64,000 nt of DNA from Bacillota bacterium (GTDB taxonomy: Bacteria; Bacillota; Clostridia; Christensenellales; SZUA-584), in the NCBI GenBank assembly GCA_023390815.1, contig JAEWCC010000028.1:141361-205360 (forward strand). Direction: 5' to 3'. The translations under genes and the position numbers were made by a program. The notes beneath the pieces are model-generated. The model was given only the letters and a program-made list of their open reading frames with translations, was not told the DNA's origin and did not search any database. Each line of letters opens with the position of its first letter. The stretch's first letter is position 1. Shown here piece after piece: positions 7,004 to 16,311 of this stretch.

Positions 7004-9232
7004 ATGAAGAAGATCGTTTCAATCGCAGTAGCCGCAGCGCTGCTTCTTATGGGATGCGCTGCGCCCGCGGAGCCGAGCCGTACGCCGGAACCGTCCGTGC
7101 AGGCGACACCTGCCGCGGCGCAGACTCCGGCTCCGACGCAGCAGGACAACATGGTGAAGAACGGGGACTTCTCGGCAGGGCTCGAGAACTGGTCCCTGTT
7201 TCTCGATAAAGGAGGCTCGGCGGAACTGACGGACGGAGGCGGAGAGGCGGCGATCAAAATCGTATCCTGCGGGAGCGAGGATTATTCGGTGCAGCTCTAT
7301 TACGACGGATTCAAACTGGAGACCGGCGGGGTATACCGGTTTGCCTTCGAGGCAAGATCGGATATCGAGCGCCAGGCAAGCGCGCGGCTTCAATTGAACG
7401 GAGGCAGCTATACGGGGTATGCCGAGGGAACGTTCGATCTGAGTAAGGAAATGCAGACATTCGAGATCAAGTTTGCGATGACGCAGGGAACGGACCGCGC
7501 ACCCCGGCTTTGTTTCAATATCGGAACGCCCAAGGGGTTGGATGTACTGCCCGGAAATACCGTCTATATCGACAACGTGGAAATCACGCTGCTGGATGGT
7601 TCCAACATACTCGCGCCCGAGCCGGAGACCGATCGCCCTGATATCAACATCAGCCAGATTGGTTATGAACCGGGGGAACACAAGATCGCGGTGCTGCGCG
7701 GCGACAAGCTTGGAGATACGTTCGAGGTAGTCGCTGCGGACGGTACGGTCACGCTTGAAGGGGATCTGACCGGGCCTATCAGCAGCGAACCCTCCGGTGA
7801 GACGAACTATACCACCGACTTCAGTGCCCTCACGAAGGAAGGAACGTACACGATAAGGAGCGGGGACGCGGAGTCCTATCCGTTTGAGATACGTGAGGGT
7901 ATCTACGCGGATGCGTTCAAGTCGGTATTCCGGATGCTGTACCTCCAGCGCTGCGGAACGCAGCTGCCTGCCAGTCTCGCGGGCGATTTTGCGCATCCCG
8001 AGTGCCATACGGGCGAAGCCATTCTATATGGCACGAACAAAAAGAAGGATGTTTCGGGCGGATGGCACGACGCGGGCGACTACGGAAGGTATGTAGTCAG
8101 CGGCGCCAAGGCGGCTGCCGATCTGCTGTTTGCTTACCAGGACTTCTCCGAAGCGCTTCAGGGGGACGATTATGGCATCCCCGAGAGCGGCAACGGCGTT
8201 CCCGATGTACTCGACGAGGTGCGCTATGAACTGGATTGGATGCTCAAAATGCAGGACGGCAGCGGCGGTGTCTATCACAAGGTGACCGGACTCGCATTCC
8301 CGGGAGAGGTCATGCCGGAAATGGAGACGGAGCCGCTTTATATCATGCCCGTATCCAATACGGCCACCGGAGACTTCGCGGCGGTGATGGCGATGAGCTA
8401 TGCCGTATTTAAGGAGATGGATTCAAGGTTCGCAAAAACTTGTCTGGACGCGGCGAAAAAAGCATGGGAATATCTCGAGGAACACCCGGAAGGAAGGTTT
8501 GAGAACCCGGAAGACGTGCTCACCGGGGAATACTACGACGGCAGCGATACGGACGAGCGCTACTGGGCTGCTGCGGCGCTCTACAGCGCTACAGGTGAAG
8601 AGGAATACCTCGATGAATTTGAGCGAATCGTGGGGCTTTTTGTGTACGTGATGGACGGCTACGGCTGGAAGGACGTGGGGGGCTATGCGAACAGTATATA
8701 CCTCTCGCTGGATGCCGCTGTGACCGACCCGGCGTGCTTACAGAGGATCCGGGATGCCATAAAGCAGAAGGCTGACGGTTACCTTAAAAACTCGGAGTCG
8801 GATGCTTACGGCGTATCGCTGGGGCTTACGTACCCGTGGGGCAGCAATATGACGGTATGCGACAACGCGGGCTATCTCAATCTCGCGGAGGAGCTCTTCG
8901 GGAACGCGGAGTACAGTGCCGCAGCGGACAGACACTTCGATTACATATTTGGCGCGAATCCGATGTCCATTTGCTATGTGACGGGGATGGGTTCCGTATC
9001 GCCTTTACATCCGCACCACAGGCCTTCCATGGCGGCAGGGGAGACGATGCCCGGCATGCTGGCAGGCGGGCCGAATAAAAACCTGGAGGACCCATATGCG
9101 AAGGCCGTCCTGGCGGACGCGCCGCCCGCAAAGTGTTACGCGGATAACGCACAGAGCTTTTCAACGAACGAGGTCGCGGTGTACTGGAACTCAGCGCTCA
9201 TCGCATTGATGGCGCAGAGAATGTGCGGATAG
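7004..9232 (+). CDS. lipoprotein glycoside hydrolase family 9 with CBM-like and Ig-like N-terminal domains
   Basis: 742 residues from ATG 7004 (GAGGTGGG upstream; an in-frame GTG at 6992 is less likely). The signal ends in LLLMGCAAPA, a lipobox, so the enzyme should be membrane-anchored outside. A Pro/Thr-rich linker follows. Next come a carbohydrate-binding-module-like domain (about 50-200), an Ig-like cellulase N-terminal domain (about 215-300) and a GH9 catalytic domain. The latter shows GGWHDAGDYGRYV near 350, PHHRPS near 670 and STNEVAVYWN near 720, the last carrying the catalytic acid. It cleaves beta-1,4-glucan by inversion. Confidence 0.93.
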   Translation: MKKIVSIAVAAALLLMGCAAPAEPSRTPEPSVQATPAAAQTPAPTQQDNMVKNGDFSAGLENWSLFLDKGGSAELTDGGGEAAIKIVSCGSEDYSVQLYYDGFKLETGGVYRFAFEARSDIERQASARLQLNGGSYTGYAEGTFDLSKEMQTFEIKFAMTQGTDRAPRLCFNIGTPKGLDVLPGNTVYIDNVEITLLDGSNILAPEPETDRPDINISQIGYEPGEHKIAVLRGDKLGDTFEVVAADGTVTLEGDLTGPISSEPSGETNYTTDFSALTKEGTYTIRSGDAESYPFEIREGIYADAFKSVFRMLYLQRCGTQLPASLAGDFAHPECHTGEAILYGTNKKKDVSGGWHDAGDYGRYVVSGAKAAADLLFAYQDFSEALQGDDYGIPESGNGVPDVLDEVRYELDWMLKMQDGSGGVYHKVTGLAFPGEVMPEMETEPLYIMPVSNTATGDFAAVMAMSYAVFKEMDSRFAKTCLDAAKKAWEYLEEHPEGRFENPEDVLTGEYYDGSDTDERYWAAAALYSATGEEEYLDEFERIVGLFVYVMDGYGWKDVGGYANSIYLSLDAAVTDPACLQRIRDAIKQKADGYLKNSESDAYGVSLGLTYPWGSNMTVCDNAGYLNLAEELFGNAEYSAAADRHFDYIFGANPMSICYVTGMGSVSPLHPHHRPSMAAGETMPGMLAGGPNKNLEDPYAKAVLADAPPAKCYADNAQSFSTNEVAVYWNSALIALMAQRMCG

Positions 9233-9274
9233 CACATTTTTCTGTCAATACCCGCAAGGGTTTATGTGCATGAA

Positions 9275-9296
9275 AAAGGAGCCGATCGGCTCCTTT
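9275..9296. terminator. bidirectional terminator between GH9 and SH3b/C39 genes
   Basis: Perfect 22-bp palindrome (AAAGGAGCCGATCGGCTCCTTT, seen at 9275-9296) between two convergent genes, with A-rich and T-rich flanks. Confidence 0.75.
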
Positions 9297-9308
9297 ACGC
9301 TTTACCCG

Positions 9309-10325
9309 TTACGATACCGGGGTTCCATCCGGTGTGGGCGTAACCTCCGGTGTCGGCGTTATTGTCGGCGTGGGCGTCGCGACCGGTGCCGGTGTGGCCG
9401 TCGGCTTTGGCGACGGAACCGGTGTCGGCGTTGCTGTTGACTTCGGCGCGGTGACCTCAGCGACCGTATCCAGCGCAATGATCTCGGCCAGGTGCGCATA
9501 TGTCATGTTGTGGCCCTTCTTTAACCAGGTCTGGTCAAACGTGAGGAGCTGCTTTTTTGATAGCGCGGGATCGCTGAAATAGATCGTATCGCCCTTGTAA
9601 CAGCACGCGACCACCGCATGGGATCCGTGGCTGTTTTTAAAATAGCAGATTACCCCTTCGGGGTTGTTGTCGATCGCCTCCTTGATGGCAGCGATACCAT
9701 TCACTTTGGGGTTGATCACATACGTCTTATGGCCGTTGTAGCTTTTCAAATAAGGCGAGCCCGGATCCAGCGCGCATACGGCGACGACACCGAAATTGTT
9801 CTTTAAACGGGTCATGCTGACCGGCGTCTGCCTTCCGTTGGATTCGTATATAAAACGGGGGGTTGCCGGAATGCCCATGTTGTTGATGGTAATTGCGTAA
9901 GAGGATACCACGCAGGCCCTCTTGCGTACCGCATAGGAGAATTTCCATTTGGAGTCGCTTTGGCAGTAGTACGTATACGTACGGGAGGCGCTGCGCGTGG
10001 TAAAGCTGGCAGAGGGCATCGGCGCGTAGGAGAGATAGGAAGCGCTTCCCCAAGCCATGATGCCTTTATACTCGACTTGGTACCATTTCCCGGATTGTGC
10101 GTATACCTTTACGAAGGTTCTGGCGGGAAGCCTGGCCAACACTTTGTTGTGCGTAGACGGACCGCTGTAGAGCTTTAAGCTGCTTTTGGCCGTGCAAACT
10201 GCCCTGCCGATCGGCCCGCTTGCTCCCGCCTTGGCGGTAAGCGCGGGTGCGAGGAATAATATTGAGATCATGATCAGGGTCAACATTAGACCCACGATTC
10301 GCTTTGCCCGATTGGAATGAATCAT
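9309..10325 (-). CDS. secreted SH3b protein with C39-like papain-fold domain and Pro/Thr tail
   Basis: 338 residues. A signal segment (MLTLIMISILFLAPALTAKA) is followed by a bacterial SH3 domain (about 41-100, with LKLYSGPSTHNKVLARL). Then comes a Peptidase_C39_2-like domain: the QxDxxW motif (Q122, D124, W127), candidate catalytic C138 in RACVVSS, H236 in HGSHAVV and D252 in YFSDPA. The last 48 residues are a TP-repeat tail, an unusual place for what is normally a linker. A cell-envelope cysteine peptidase or amidase is inferred; the substrate is unknown. It is convergent with the GH9 gene. Confidence 0.75.
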   Translation of the reverse strand: MIHSNRAKRIVGLMLTLIMISILFLAPALTAKAGASGPIGRAVCTAKSSLKLYSGPSTHNKVLARLPARTFVKVYAQSGKWYQVEYKGIMAWGSASYLSYAPMPSASFTTRSASRTYTYYCQSDSKWKFSYAVRKRACVVSSYAITINNMGIPATPRFIYESNGRQTPVSMTRLKNNFGVVAVCALDPGSPYLKSYNGHKTYVINPKVNGIAAIKEAIDNNPEGVICYFKNSHGSHAVVACCYKGDTIYFSDPALSKKQLLTFDQTWLKKGHNMTYAHLAEIIALDTVAEVTAPKSTATPTPVPSPKPTATPAPVATPTPTITPTPEVTPTPDGTPVS

Positions 10326-10594
10326 TTCACAGTACCGCCTTCCGATTGTTGATACTACATATCTATGAAAATGATGAATAAATGGTTAAATTAACCGTAA
10401 CAAATATAACGTAATAGAAATGAAAATGCAACTATATTGTAACAAAATATGAATCAATTCGGGATAAATGGTTGGATTCGGATACATACAGGGTATCGAC
10501 GGACAGAAAAAGCCAACCAAAGCGATATGCGATATTGAAACCTCAATCAAAAAGGTATATCGTGAATATAAAAGTACGGAGGGGAGGACCTGCG
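10326..10594. other. AT-rich divergent intergenic region
   Basis: 269 bp between the divergent SH3b/C39 and kinase genes. It is AT-rich and contains several GTAACA/TGTTAC words (for example 10398-10403, 10410-10415 as GTAATA, and 10439-10444), spaced about 14 and 28 bp rather than the 11 bp seen at the wall-gene promoters near 59-62 kb. No RNA gene or ORF with a ribosome site was seen. Confidence 0.4.
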
Positions 10595-10951
10595 GTGTTT
10601 TTCCGGAAATTCGGTTACGCCTTTCGGGGCATCGGCAGTGCGCTGCGTGAGGAAAAGACGTTTCGCGTGATGCTGATATGCTTCGTCCTCGTTGTGGCGG
10701 CAGGCTTTTTGCTTTCCGTGTCCGCGCTGGAATGGGCTGCGCTTCTGATTTGCTGCGGCGCAGTGCTTTGCGCCGAATTGCTCAACACCGCATTAGAGCG
10801 CACGGTGGATATCGCCTCTCCTGAAAGAAACCCGCTGGCCGGGAAGGCCAAGGACATTGCGGCGGGCGCGGTGCTTGTAATGTCGGTGTTCGCCGCGGCT
10901 GTCGGGTTGATCATATTCATCCCGCACGTCATTTCCTTGTTTTCCGTATGA
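10595..10951 (+). CDS. dgkA: diacylglycerol/undecaprenol kinase family membrane protein
   Basis: 118 residues from GTG 10595, 8 nt after GGGGAGG; a longer in-frame ATG at 10472 would add a non-conserved N terminus. The order of elements is typical of the small DgkA family: a basic N-terminal FGYAFRGIGSALREEKTFR, then three membrane segments. Between the second and third runs AELLNTALERTVDI, whose glutamates and Asn bind Mg-ATP. In Firmicutes this family mostly phosphorylates undecaprenol, recycling the wall lipid carrier. Gene standing alone. Confidence 0.88.
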   Translation: MFFRKFGYAFRGIGSALREEKTFRVMLICFVLVVAAGFLLSVSALEWAALLICCGAVLCAELLNTALERTVDIASPERNPLAGKAKDIAAGAVLVMSVFAAAVGLIIFIPHVISLFSV

Positions 10952-10974
10952 AAAAGGGGCTGCCCGGCAACCCC
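10951..10974 (-). terminator. terminator of aldo/keto reductase gene
   Basis: GGGGCTGCC/GGCAACCCC hairpin with one mismatch; read on the minus strand it is followed by TTTTT. It lies between the convergent kinase and reductase genes. Confidence 0.6.
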
Positions 10975-10991
10975 GTAGAGTATTACGCACA

Positions 10992-11978
10992 TTATCCTTG
11001 CCGTTCGATCCATCCGAGCCGGTTGAGTTCTTCCGTCGTCAGCGTAATATCGGTACTGTCCAGCGTGTCCTTTGCCTGACCGATATTGGAGAAGCCCGCC
11101 AGCGCGACGGACGGGACATCATGCGACGTGATGTAAGCCAGCAATATTGAAGAGGGCGTGGTGTGATACTTTTCCGCCAGCTCATACGCAACCGCAATCT
11201 GATCTTCAATCATATCATTGGAAAAGTACCGGCGGTATTCCTCATCGAGCCGGGCAACGCCGCCCGCGGCGGGCGCTTTGCGGAACACGCCGCGCGCCTG
11301 CGAGCAATACGCAAAAACCGCGAGATCATTTTGCTTATACCACGTATAATCCTCCGGCGACATCATGACCAGCGTATCGTCAAAGTTAAGCGGCTCCTCA
11401 AACTTCGCGGCGCTCCAGAGTATCTGTGTGCCTGCAAAGCCCTGCATGCCGTTGGCAGAAGCGAACGCATTGGCTTCGCCGATCCGCGCAGCGGTCCAGT
11501 TGGATGCGCCGATGGCGCGTATTTTGCCTTCCCTGATCGCTTTGTCCAGCGTCTCCATGATGCCCTCGACGGGCTGCGTCGGGTCGTCGCGGTGCAGCCA
11601 GTAGATGTCGATATAGTCCGTGCCGAGCGCGAACAGGCTGTCCTCAATATCGCCCAGGATCGCCTTAGGCGTTACGCGCGGCGTACCGATATCGGAGATC
11701 AGCGGGTGCGCGCCTTTGGTGGAAATGACGACGTCATGCCGGTTACCGCGCAGGTGCATCCAGAAACCGATCATCTCCTCGCTGAGCGGCCGGTCGCCCA
11801 CGTACCACGACGCGTACACCTTAGCGGTATCGATCAATGTGCCGCCCTGCTCCACAAAGTAATCGAGTATGGAAAAGCTTTCGCGCTTGCCTACCTTGCC
11901 GCCGATCTCCGCCGTACCGCACGCGATGGCGGAAATGTCGATGGGGTCGCCCGCCGCTTTGTATTGAAGGTATTTCAT
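10992..11978 (-). CDS. aldo/keto reductase
   Basis: 328 residues, the usual size for the (beta/alpha)8 AKR fold. The catalytic tetrad is readable: D and Y in LIDTAKVYASWY, K in ISTKGAHPL, and H in DIYWLHRDD. The C-terminal third has the NADPH-binding pattern (SNIGQAKDTL). It is closest in style to the YdhF/Tas-like branch acting on aldehydes or ketosugars; the substrate is unknown. It is monocistronic with its own terminator. Confidence 0.88.
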   Translation of the reverse strand: MKYLQYKAAGDPIDISAIACGTAEIGGKVGKRESFSILDYFVEQGGTLIDTAKVYASWYVGDRPLSEEMIGFWMHLRGNRHDVVISTKGAHPLISDIGTPRVTPKAILGDIEDSLFALGTDYIDIYWLHRDDPTQPVEGIMETLDKAIREGKIRAIGASNWTAARIGEANAFASANGMQGFAGTQILWSAAKFEEPLNFDDTLVMMSPEDYTWYKQNDLAVFAYCSQARGVFRKAPAAGGVARLDEEYRRYFSNDMIEDQIAVAYELAEKYHTTPSSILLAYITSHDVPSVALAGFSNIGQAKDTLDSTDITLTTEELNRLGWIERQG

Positions 11979-12078
11979 TTGCGCGTTTCCTCCGGTTTGT
12001 TTTCTATATATTTCGTCGCGACGTGGGGATTATCCTGCAAAGCGTAAATCAAGCGGCTTGTATGCTTTAGAAAGATGC

Positions 12079-12107
12079 AAAAAGGAACCGTTAAACAGTT
12101 CCTTTTT
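12079..12107 (-). terminator. terminator of sigma/anti-sigma operon
   Basis: AAAAAGGAAC-9-GTTCCTTTTT, a 10-bp perfect stem. It is 38 bp beyond the stop codon of the DUF4179 gene on the minus strand and ends in T5. Confidence 0.75.
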
Positions 12108-12144
12108 GATGCAGTCGCTTACATGCTTCGCTCTATCGCAGTTA

Positions 12145-13461
12145 TTAAAAGACAGGGATTATAATGGGGTCTGAAAGCGTGGTTTCCGGGGCATATAACC
12201 ACTGTACCTGATAGGTATCGTCCTTGTAATTGGCGATGGAGAAGACCTGATATTCGTAGCCGTCTACCGCCTCGCAAATTAGCTCACCCGGATCTCCGTA
12301 CCAATATGCGGACGCACTCATATAGCCCAAGTCAGAGGTGTACGTATTTCCCCGCATATCCCTGTATTCCATTGAAAGGATTTGGCTGCGGATATCACTC
12401 GGGACTTTCAACGCGATTTCCAGCGTGCCGTTATGGCCCATAATCATGGAAGCTACGGAAACTCTGCCTGGCATATTGCTGATGGTTTTGTTTTTATAGT
12501 CCACCGTACCCAACTGCGCGTTCTTATCAAGGAAAGACACCCCCGTGATTTGCACGGAGAGAGTTTTCGCGTCGCTGAAATAGGGGCTCTCATACCATCG
12601 GGAGAGGATATCTCCGTTAGCTGCACCGGTTCCGAAAGTACCGTCGGACCGCTGGGGGTATGCACGCCCCGTCTCGTCAACCAGCATGATCGTGATGTCA
12701 TTGAGCAATGCGGTGTTTGCTTCGTCTGTGCTGAAGTACAGCTTGGCTTGGGTGGGGTAGACATCCAGCCTGTCAACGTGAATCGTTTGCCCCATGATTT
12801 CAACGGTGGAGTTGATCTCGTAACTTTTTAGAACGTTGCTGTACTGCTTGTCAGGATACAACGTATACTTCGCGTATGCCACCTCGCGCGTATTGCCGTT
12901 TTCATCTGTCACTTGATAAGTGAGACAGAAGTTGAGTTCATCCGGCACCTGCTCCCCGTCAGAGAAGTCGATACGGTATTCATACAGGTGCTCAGTTCCG
13001 GTTTCATTTATGCCCAAGCTGACCTGACGAACGCTCGTACTGATACCGAAAAAGATCTCATTTGCATTCTCGGAGTATTCGGGCACATCCGACGTAAAGA
13101 ATACGGAAATGCGGCTTGGGTCCACCACCATGCAGTACACCTCGGAATGATACCCGTCCACGGTCTGGCTTTCCCCGACATACTGCGCATAATCGTTGGA
13201 CAGACATTCTTTCATGCTGGGGTCCAATACAACGGCTTTCGCAATGTCGCCCAGAACGGGGATATCGCTAAGCGCGTAGGCCGTGGCCGGGAATACGTTG
13301 ATCGTCGCAATGAATGCAAGGAATACCGCCGCCGCAATGGCAGCCGTCCTGAGTACAGCCCGCCTCGCGCGGTGCCGCTTGACGGGCTTTGCGCAAAGCG
13401 CTTCCGTAATATACTGATCATCGATCAGTTCCATGGATTGAAACTTATTGAAACCGCTCAT
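12145..13461 (-). CDS. DUF4179-type membrane protein, probable anti-sigma factor
   Basis: 438 residues. A short cytoplasmic part (about 1-35) precedes one membrane helix (about 38-58, TAAIAAAVFLAFIATINVF). A large extracellular domain follows, beginning with the DUF4179-like block ALSDIPVLGDIAKAV. The ATG overlaps the sigma factor stop codon by 4 bp, so the two are translationally coupled. By analogy with ECF sigma/DUF4179 pairs, the cytoplasmic segment would hold the sigma factor until an envelope signal arrives. The signal is unknown. Confidence 0.8.
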   Translation of the reverse strand: MSGFNKFQSMELIDDQYITEALCAKPVKRHRARRAVLRTAAIAAAVFLAFIATINVFPATAYALSDIPVLGDIAKAVVLDPSMKECLSNDYAQYVGESQTVDGYHSEVYCMVVDPSRISVFFTSDVPEYSENANEIFFGISTSVRQVSLGINETGTEHLYEYRIDFSDGEQVPDELNFCLTYQVTDENGNTREVAYAKYTLYPDKQYSNVLKSYEINSTVEIMGQTIHVDRLDVYPTQAKLYFSTDEANTALLNDITIMLVDETGRAYPQRSDGTFGTGAANGDILSRWYESPYFSDAKTLSVQITGVSFLDKNAQLGTVDYKNKTISNMPGRVSVASMIMGHNGTLEIALKVPSDIRSQILSMEYRDMRGNTYTSDLGYMSASAYWYGDPGELICEAVDGYEYQVFSIANYKDDTYQVQWLYAPETTLSDPIIIPVF

Positions 13462-14006
13462 ACGAGAATCCCTCCTTTTTTCAGATAATCCCTGATCTTC
13501 TCACGCGTTCGCAGCAGGCGCATTTTGACCGCGCTCTCCTTGAGCCCGAAAAAGCGCGAAAGCTCCGATATCGATTCGGACAGCCAGTAACGGCGCACAA
13601 AGAGTATGCGCGTCTGCTGATCCAATGTGCCAAGGAAGCCGTTGATGAGCGCACGCAGTTCGGACGTCTCATCTTGGACGCGGTTATCGGGCAGTATTTC
13701 TTCGAGTTCCGTACAGATGCTGACGATCTCGCCGCGCCGCGACTGGGTCGTGGATTTGCGATAGCTGTCGATTGCGAGGTTGCGGGCGATGCGTGCCGCG
13801 TAGTTCTTCAGCGAATCGGGCTTGGCGGGCGGTATGGAGTTCCAAAGCTTCAGATACGTATCGCTGACGCATTCCTCCGCATCCTGCGGTGAAGCCGTAA
13901 TGTTGCGGGCGATATGCATAAGCAGGGTTTGGTACTTGCGCTGCGTCTCACGAATGGCGCTGTCGCTGCGCTGCCGGAACATTTCCAGAATTCGCTGATC
14001 GTCCAT
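13458..14006 (-). CDS. ECF-type RNA polymerase sigma factor
   Basis: 182 residues from ATG 14006, preceded by GAAGGAGAAGCGC; the open frame extends 44 codons further upstream without a ribosome site. Region 2 carries DAEECVSDTYLKLWNSI, the -10 recognition helix region. Region 4 carries a helix-turn-helix around SISELSRFFGLKESAVKMRL. It directs RNA polymerase to an envelope-stress regulon and very likely its own promoter. It is followed immediately (ATGA overlap) by its membrane partner. Confidence 0.92.
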   Translation of the reverse strand: MDDQRILEMFRQRSDSAIRETQRKYQTLLMHIARNITASPQDAEECVSDTYLKLWNSIPPAKPDSLKNYAARIARNLAIDSYRKSTTQSRRGEIVSICTELEEILPDNRVQDETSELRALINGFLGTLDQQTRILFVRRYWLSESISELSRFFGLKESAVKMRLLRTREKIRDYLKKGGILV

Positions 14007-14045
14007 GCGCTTCTCCTTCTCGGTATAAAGGCCTTCACCTATCAA

Positions 14046-14072
14046 GACGAGATGGTCTGCCCATGCGTCACA
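14046..14072 (-). promoter_or_regulatory. candidate autoregulated ECF promoter
   Basis: On the minus strand, TGTGACGC (14065-14072) and CGTC (14046-14049) are separated by about 16 bp. This resembles ECF-type promoters with a GTGAC/GTAAC -35 and a CGTC -10 element. The predicted start of transcription is about 35 bp before the sigma factor ATG. Confidence 0.4.
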
Positions 14073-14199
14073 GGCTTTGTGAAATAAAAAAGGGGAATGA
14101 TATATTCCCATATTATCATGACGAACGGATTTTCTCAAAACGTGGAAGTAAGTCTATGCCCAAATATCTTTGCCAATGTAAATTGCTGCCCGGAAAACA

Positions 14200-14225
14200 A
14201 AAAAGGATACCGCGAGGCATCCCTT
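14200..14225 (-). terminator. terminator after small winged-helix-like gene
   Basis: GGATGCC-TCGC-GGTATCC on the minus strand followed by TTTTTTG, 22 bp after the stop codon. Confidence 0.65.
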
Positions 14226-14243
14226 AACTGAGATAAATGCGTC

Positions 14244-14522
14244 CTAATGCCGCATCTTATCAAACTGTCCGAGGCAATAGTTAATGCCGCTCGGCAGCAG
14301 CTTCACCTGGCCCTTTTCCAGCTCAACAAAATCGATCCGCTTGAGATTTTCGAGATGAGACTCAAACGACTCCTTCGGGATCTTCGTTGCGTATTGTATG
14401 CTGGACGCTTCATAGGCTTGCGCATCGAACGAAAGCTTCCCCTGATGCATCTCCTTCCATTTATCGAACAAGATCTTTAATATGGTTAAATCCCTTTCCT
14501 GTATCCGATCGACGATTTTCAT
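14244..14522 (-). CDS. small winged-helix-like protein of unknown function
   Basis: 92 residues from ATG 14522, which has a strong site (GAAGGAGAACCT); an upstream in-frame ATG at 14567 lacks one. The sequence KIVDRIQERDLTILKILFDKW, then a helix-rich segment (PKESFESHLENLKRIDFVEL) and a turn with KLLPSG, resembles a small winged-helix/MarR-like fold. No effector domain and no cysteine sensor are visible. DNA binding is inferred, not shown. It sits between the sigma operon and the ilv operon, with terminators on both sides. Confidence 0.55.
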   Translation of the reverse strand: MKIVDRIQERDLTILKILFDKWKEMHQGKLSFDAQAYEASSIQYATKIPKESFESHLENLKRIDFVELEKGQVKLLPSGINYCLGQFDKMRH

Positions 14523-14601
14523 AGGTTCTCCTTCATCAAAGATTTCTGATTTAGTTTTTCCCGGCATTCGGTTAAAATTCGGTTCTATTCTTTTTAAAAT
14601 G

Positions 14602-14633
14602 AAAAAGCAGCCCGTTTTATTCGGACTGCTTTA
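14602..14633 (-). terminator. terminator of the ilv operon
   Basis: AAAGCAG/CTGCTTT stem with an inner CCG/CGG; on the minus strand it ends in TTTTTC. It lies 16 bp after the ilvB stop codon. Confidence 0.65.
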
Positions 14634-14648
14634 AGACAATTCCAAAGC

Positions 14649-16301
14649 TTACGATATGCTCATGACAATCTTATCAATTGAAGCGCCGGGCGCCACCATT
14701 GGCAGCACCATTGTATCCGTGTCGATGAGGCAGTGGATGAGGGAAGGGCCGTCGTGTGCGAGCGCCTGTTGCAACGCCGCCTCGAACTCCTCCGCAGAGG
14801 ATGCCTGCTGCGCAAAATAACCAAAGCCCTGCGCAATCGCGCAAAAATTGAGTGCGGGCAGCGTGGTCTCGGAATAATGCTTACCGAAGAACAGCGTCTG
14901 CCACTGGCGCACCATGCCGAGCGTATGGTTATCGAGCAGCACCGTGATCACGGGCAGGTTGTAGCGCGTGGTCGTGGCCATCTCATTCAGGTTCATGCGG
15001 AAGCTGCCGTCGCCCGTGATGTGCACCACGCGTTTGGCGGGGCAGGCCACCTGTGCGCCGAGTGCCGCGCCGAGGCCATAGCCCATCGTGCCGAGGCCGC
15101 CGGAGGTCACGAATTTGTTGTGCTTTTTGAACGGGAAGTACTGCGCCGCCCACATTTGGTGCTGGCCGACATCGGTCACGATCACCGTATCCTCGCCGAG
15201 TGCATTGCTCAGAGAAAGCATGATCTGCCGGGGCAGATGATCCGCCGGAATATGCGCTTCGTTCTCGGCTCTCCATTCCGCAACCTGTTTCACCCATTCG
15301 GGATGCTTCTTTTCGGGTACCGCCGCGTTGATGCACGAGAGAGCCACCTTTAAGTCCTGCACCACATGCAGGTCCGTCGGTACGTTCTTGTTAATTTCCG
15401 AGGCGTCGATGTCGATCTGGATGACCTTTGCGTGCTCCGCAAAGCGGCTCGCGTCGCTCGTGATGCGGTCGCTAAAACGCGCGCCCAGCACCAGCAGCAG
15501 GTCGCAGTTCTGCAGCGCCATGTTGCTTGCCATCGTGCCGTGCATGCCCACAAGGCCGGTGGAGAGCGGATGATCGCCCGGAAACGTGCCTGTGCCCATC
15601 AGCGAGGTGGCGACAGGCGCATCGATGCGCTCCGCCAGCGCGATCAGTTCGTCCGCCGCACCGGAGAGCACCACGCCGCCGCCTGCAAGGATCGCCGGGC
15701 GCTGCGCCTCGCCGATCATCGCCTTGATCTTGTCGATGGGGATATCCGTCAGCCGGCAGGACATGCAGAGCTTGCCCTCGGGTGCGGTGTATTCGCAGGT
15801 CTGATTGAACAGGTCGCTTGGGATATCGATGAGGACCGGGCCGGGTCTGCCGCTCTTGGCAAACGCGAACGCCTCACGTACGATATCCGAGATGCGCGTT
15901 ACATCCTTGATCTGATAGTTGTGCTTCGTGATGGGCATCGTGACGCCCATGATATCGACTTCCTGAAAGCTGTCGCGTCCCAGCAGATCGACTGGGACGT
16001 TGCCCGTGATCGCGACGACGGGGATGGAGTCCATATAGGCCGTCGCAAGGCCGGTGACGAGGTTCGTCGCGCCGGGGCCGGAGGTGGCAAAGCATACGCC
16101 CACTCTGCCCGTAGCGCGCGCGTAACCGTCCGCCGCGTGCGCCGCGCCCTGCTCGTGCGCCGTCTCGATATGGCGGATCGCGCCGTCCAGATACAGCGCG
16201 TCGTAGAGCTTGATGACCTTGCCGCCCGGATAACCGAATACGGTATCCACGCCCTCCCGCTTTAAGCTTTCCAATAAGATCTGTACACCTGTGAGCTGCA
16301 T
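14649..16301 (-). CDS. ilvB: acetolactate synthase large (catalytic) subunit
   Basis: 550 residues, normal length. It has the catalytic-glutamate segment HEQGAAHAADGYARATG near the N terminus, and a central FAD/domain-2 region. The TPP/Mg motif GDGSFRMNLNEMAT is followed by LDNHTLGMVRQWQ. It condenses two pyruvates to acetolactate, or pyruvate with 2-oxobutanoate to acetohydroxybutanoate, the committed step to Val/Leu or Ile. It is last in the operon; its small subunit IlvN is encoded first, at the far end, an arrangement that separates the two subunits. Confidence 0.95.
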   Translation of the reverse strand: MQLTGVQILLESLKREGVDTVFGYPGGKVIKLYDALYLDGAIRHIETAHEQGAAHAADGYARATGRVGVCFATSGPGATNLVTGLATAYMDSIPVVAITGNVPVDLLGRDSFQEVDIMGVTMPITKHNYQIKDVTRISDIVREAFAFAKSGRPGPVLIDIPSDLFNQTCEYTAPEGKLCMSCRLTDIPIDKIKAMIGEAQRPAILAGGGVVLSGAADELIALAERIDAPVATSLMGTGTFPGDHPLSTGLVGMHGTMASNMALQNCDLLLVLGARFSDRITSDASRFAEHAKVIQIDIDASEINKNVPTDLHVVQDLKVALSCINAAVPEKKHPEWVKQVAEWRAENEAHIPADHLPRQIMLSLSNALGEDTVIVTDVGQHQMWAAQYFPFKKHNKFVTSGGLGTMGYGLGAALGAQVACPAKRVVHITGDGSFRMNLNEMATTTRYNLPVITVLLDNHTLGMVRQWQTLFFGKHYSETTLPALNFCAIAQGFGYFAQQASSAEEFEAALQQALAHDGPSLIHCLIDTDTMVLPMVAPGASIDKIVMSIS

Positions 16302-16311
16302 ATTGCCCTCC

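Noticed and set aside
10380..10450. TGTTAC/GTAACA words upstream of the SH3b/C39 gene as another WalR-like box
   Set aside because: Spacing is 14 and 28 bp instead of 11, and no TTGACT -35 follows at the right distance.
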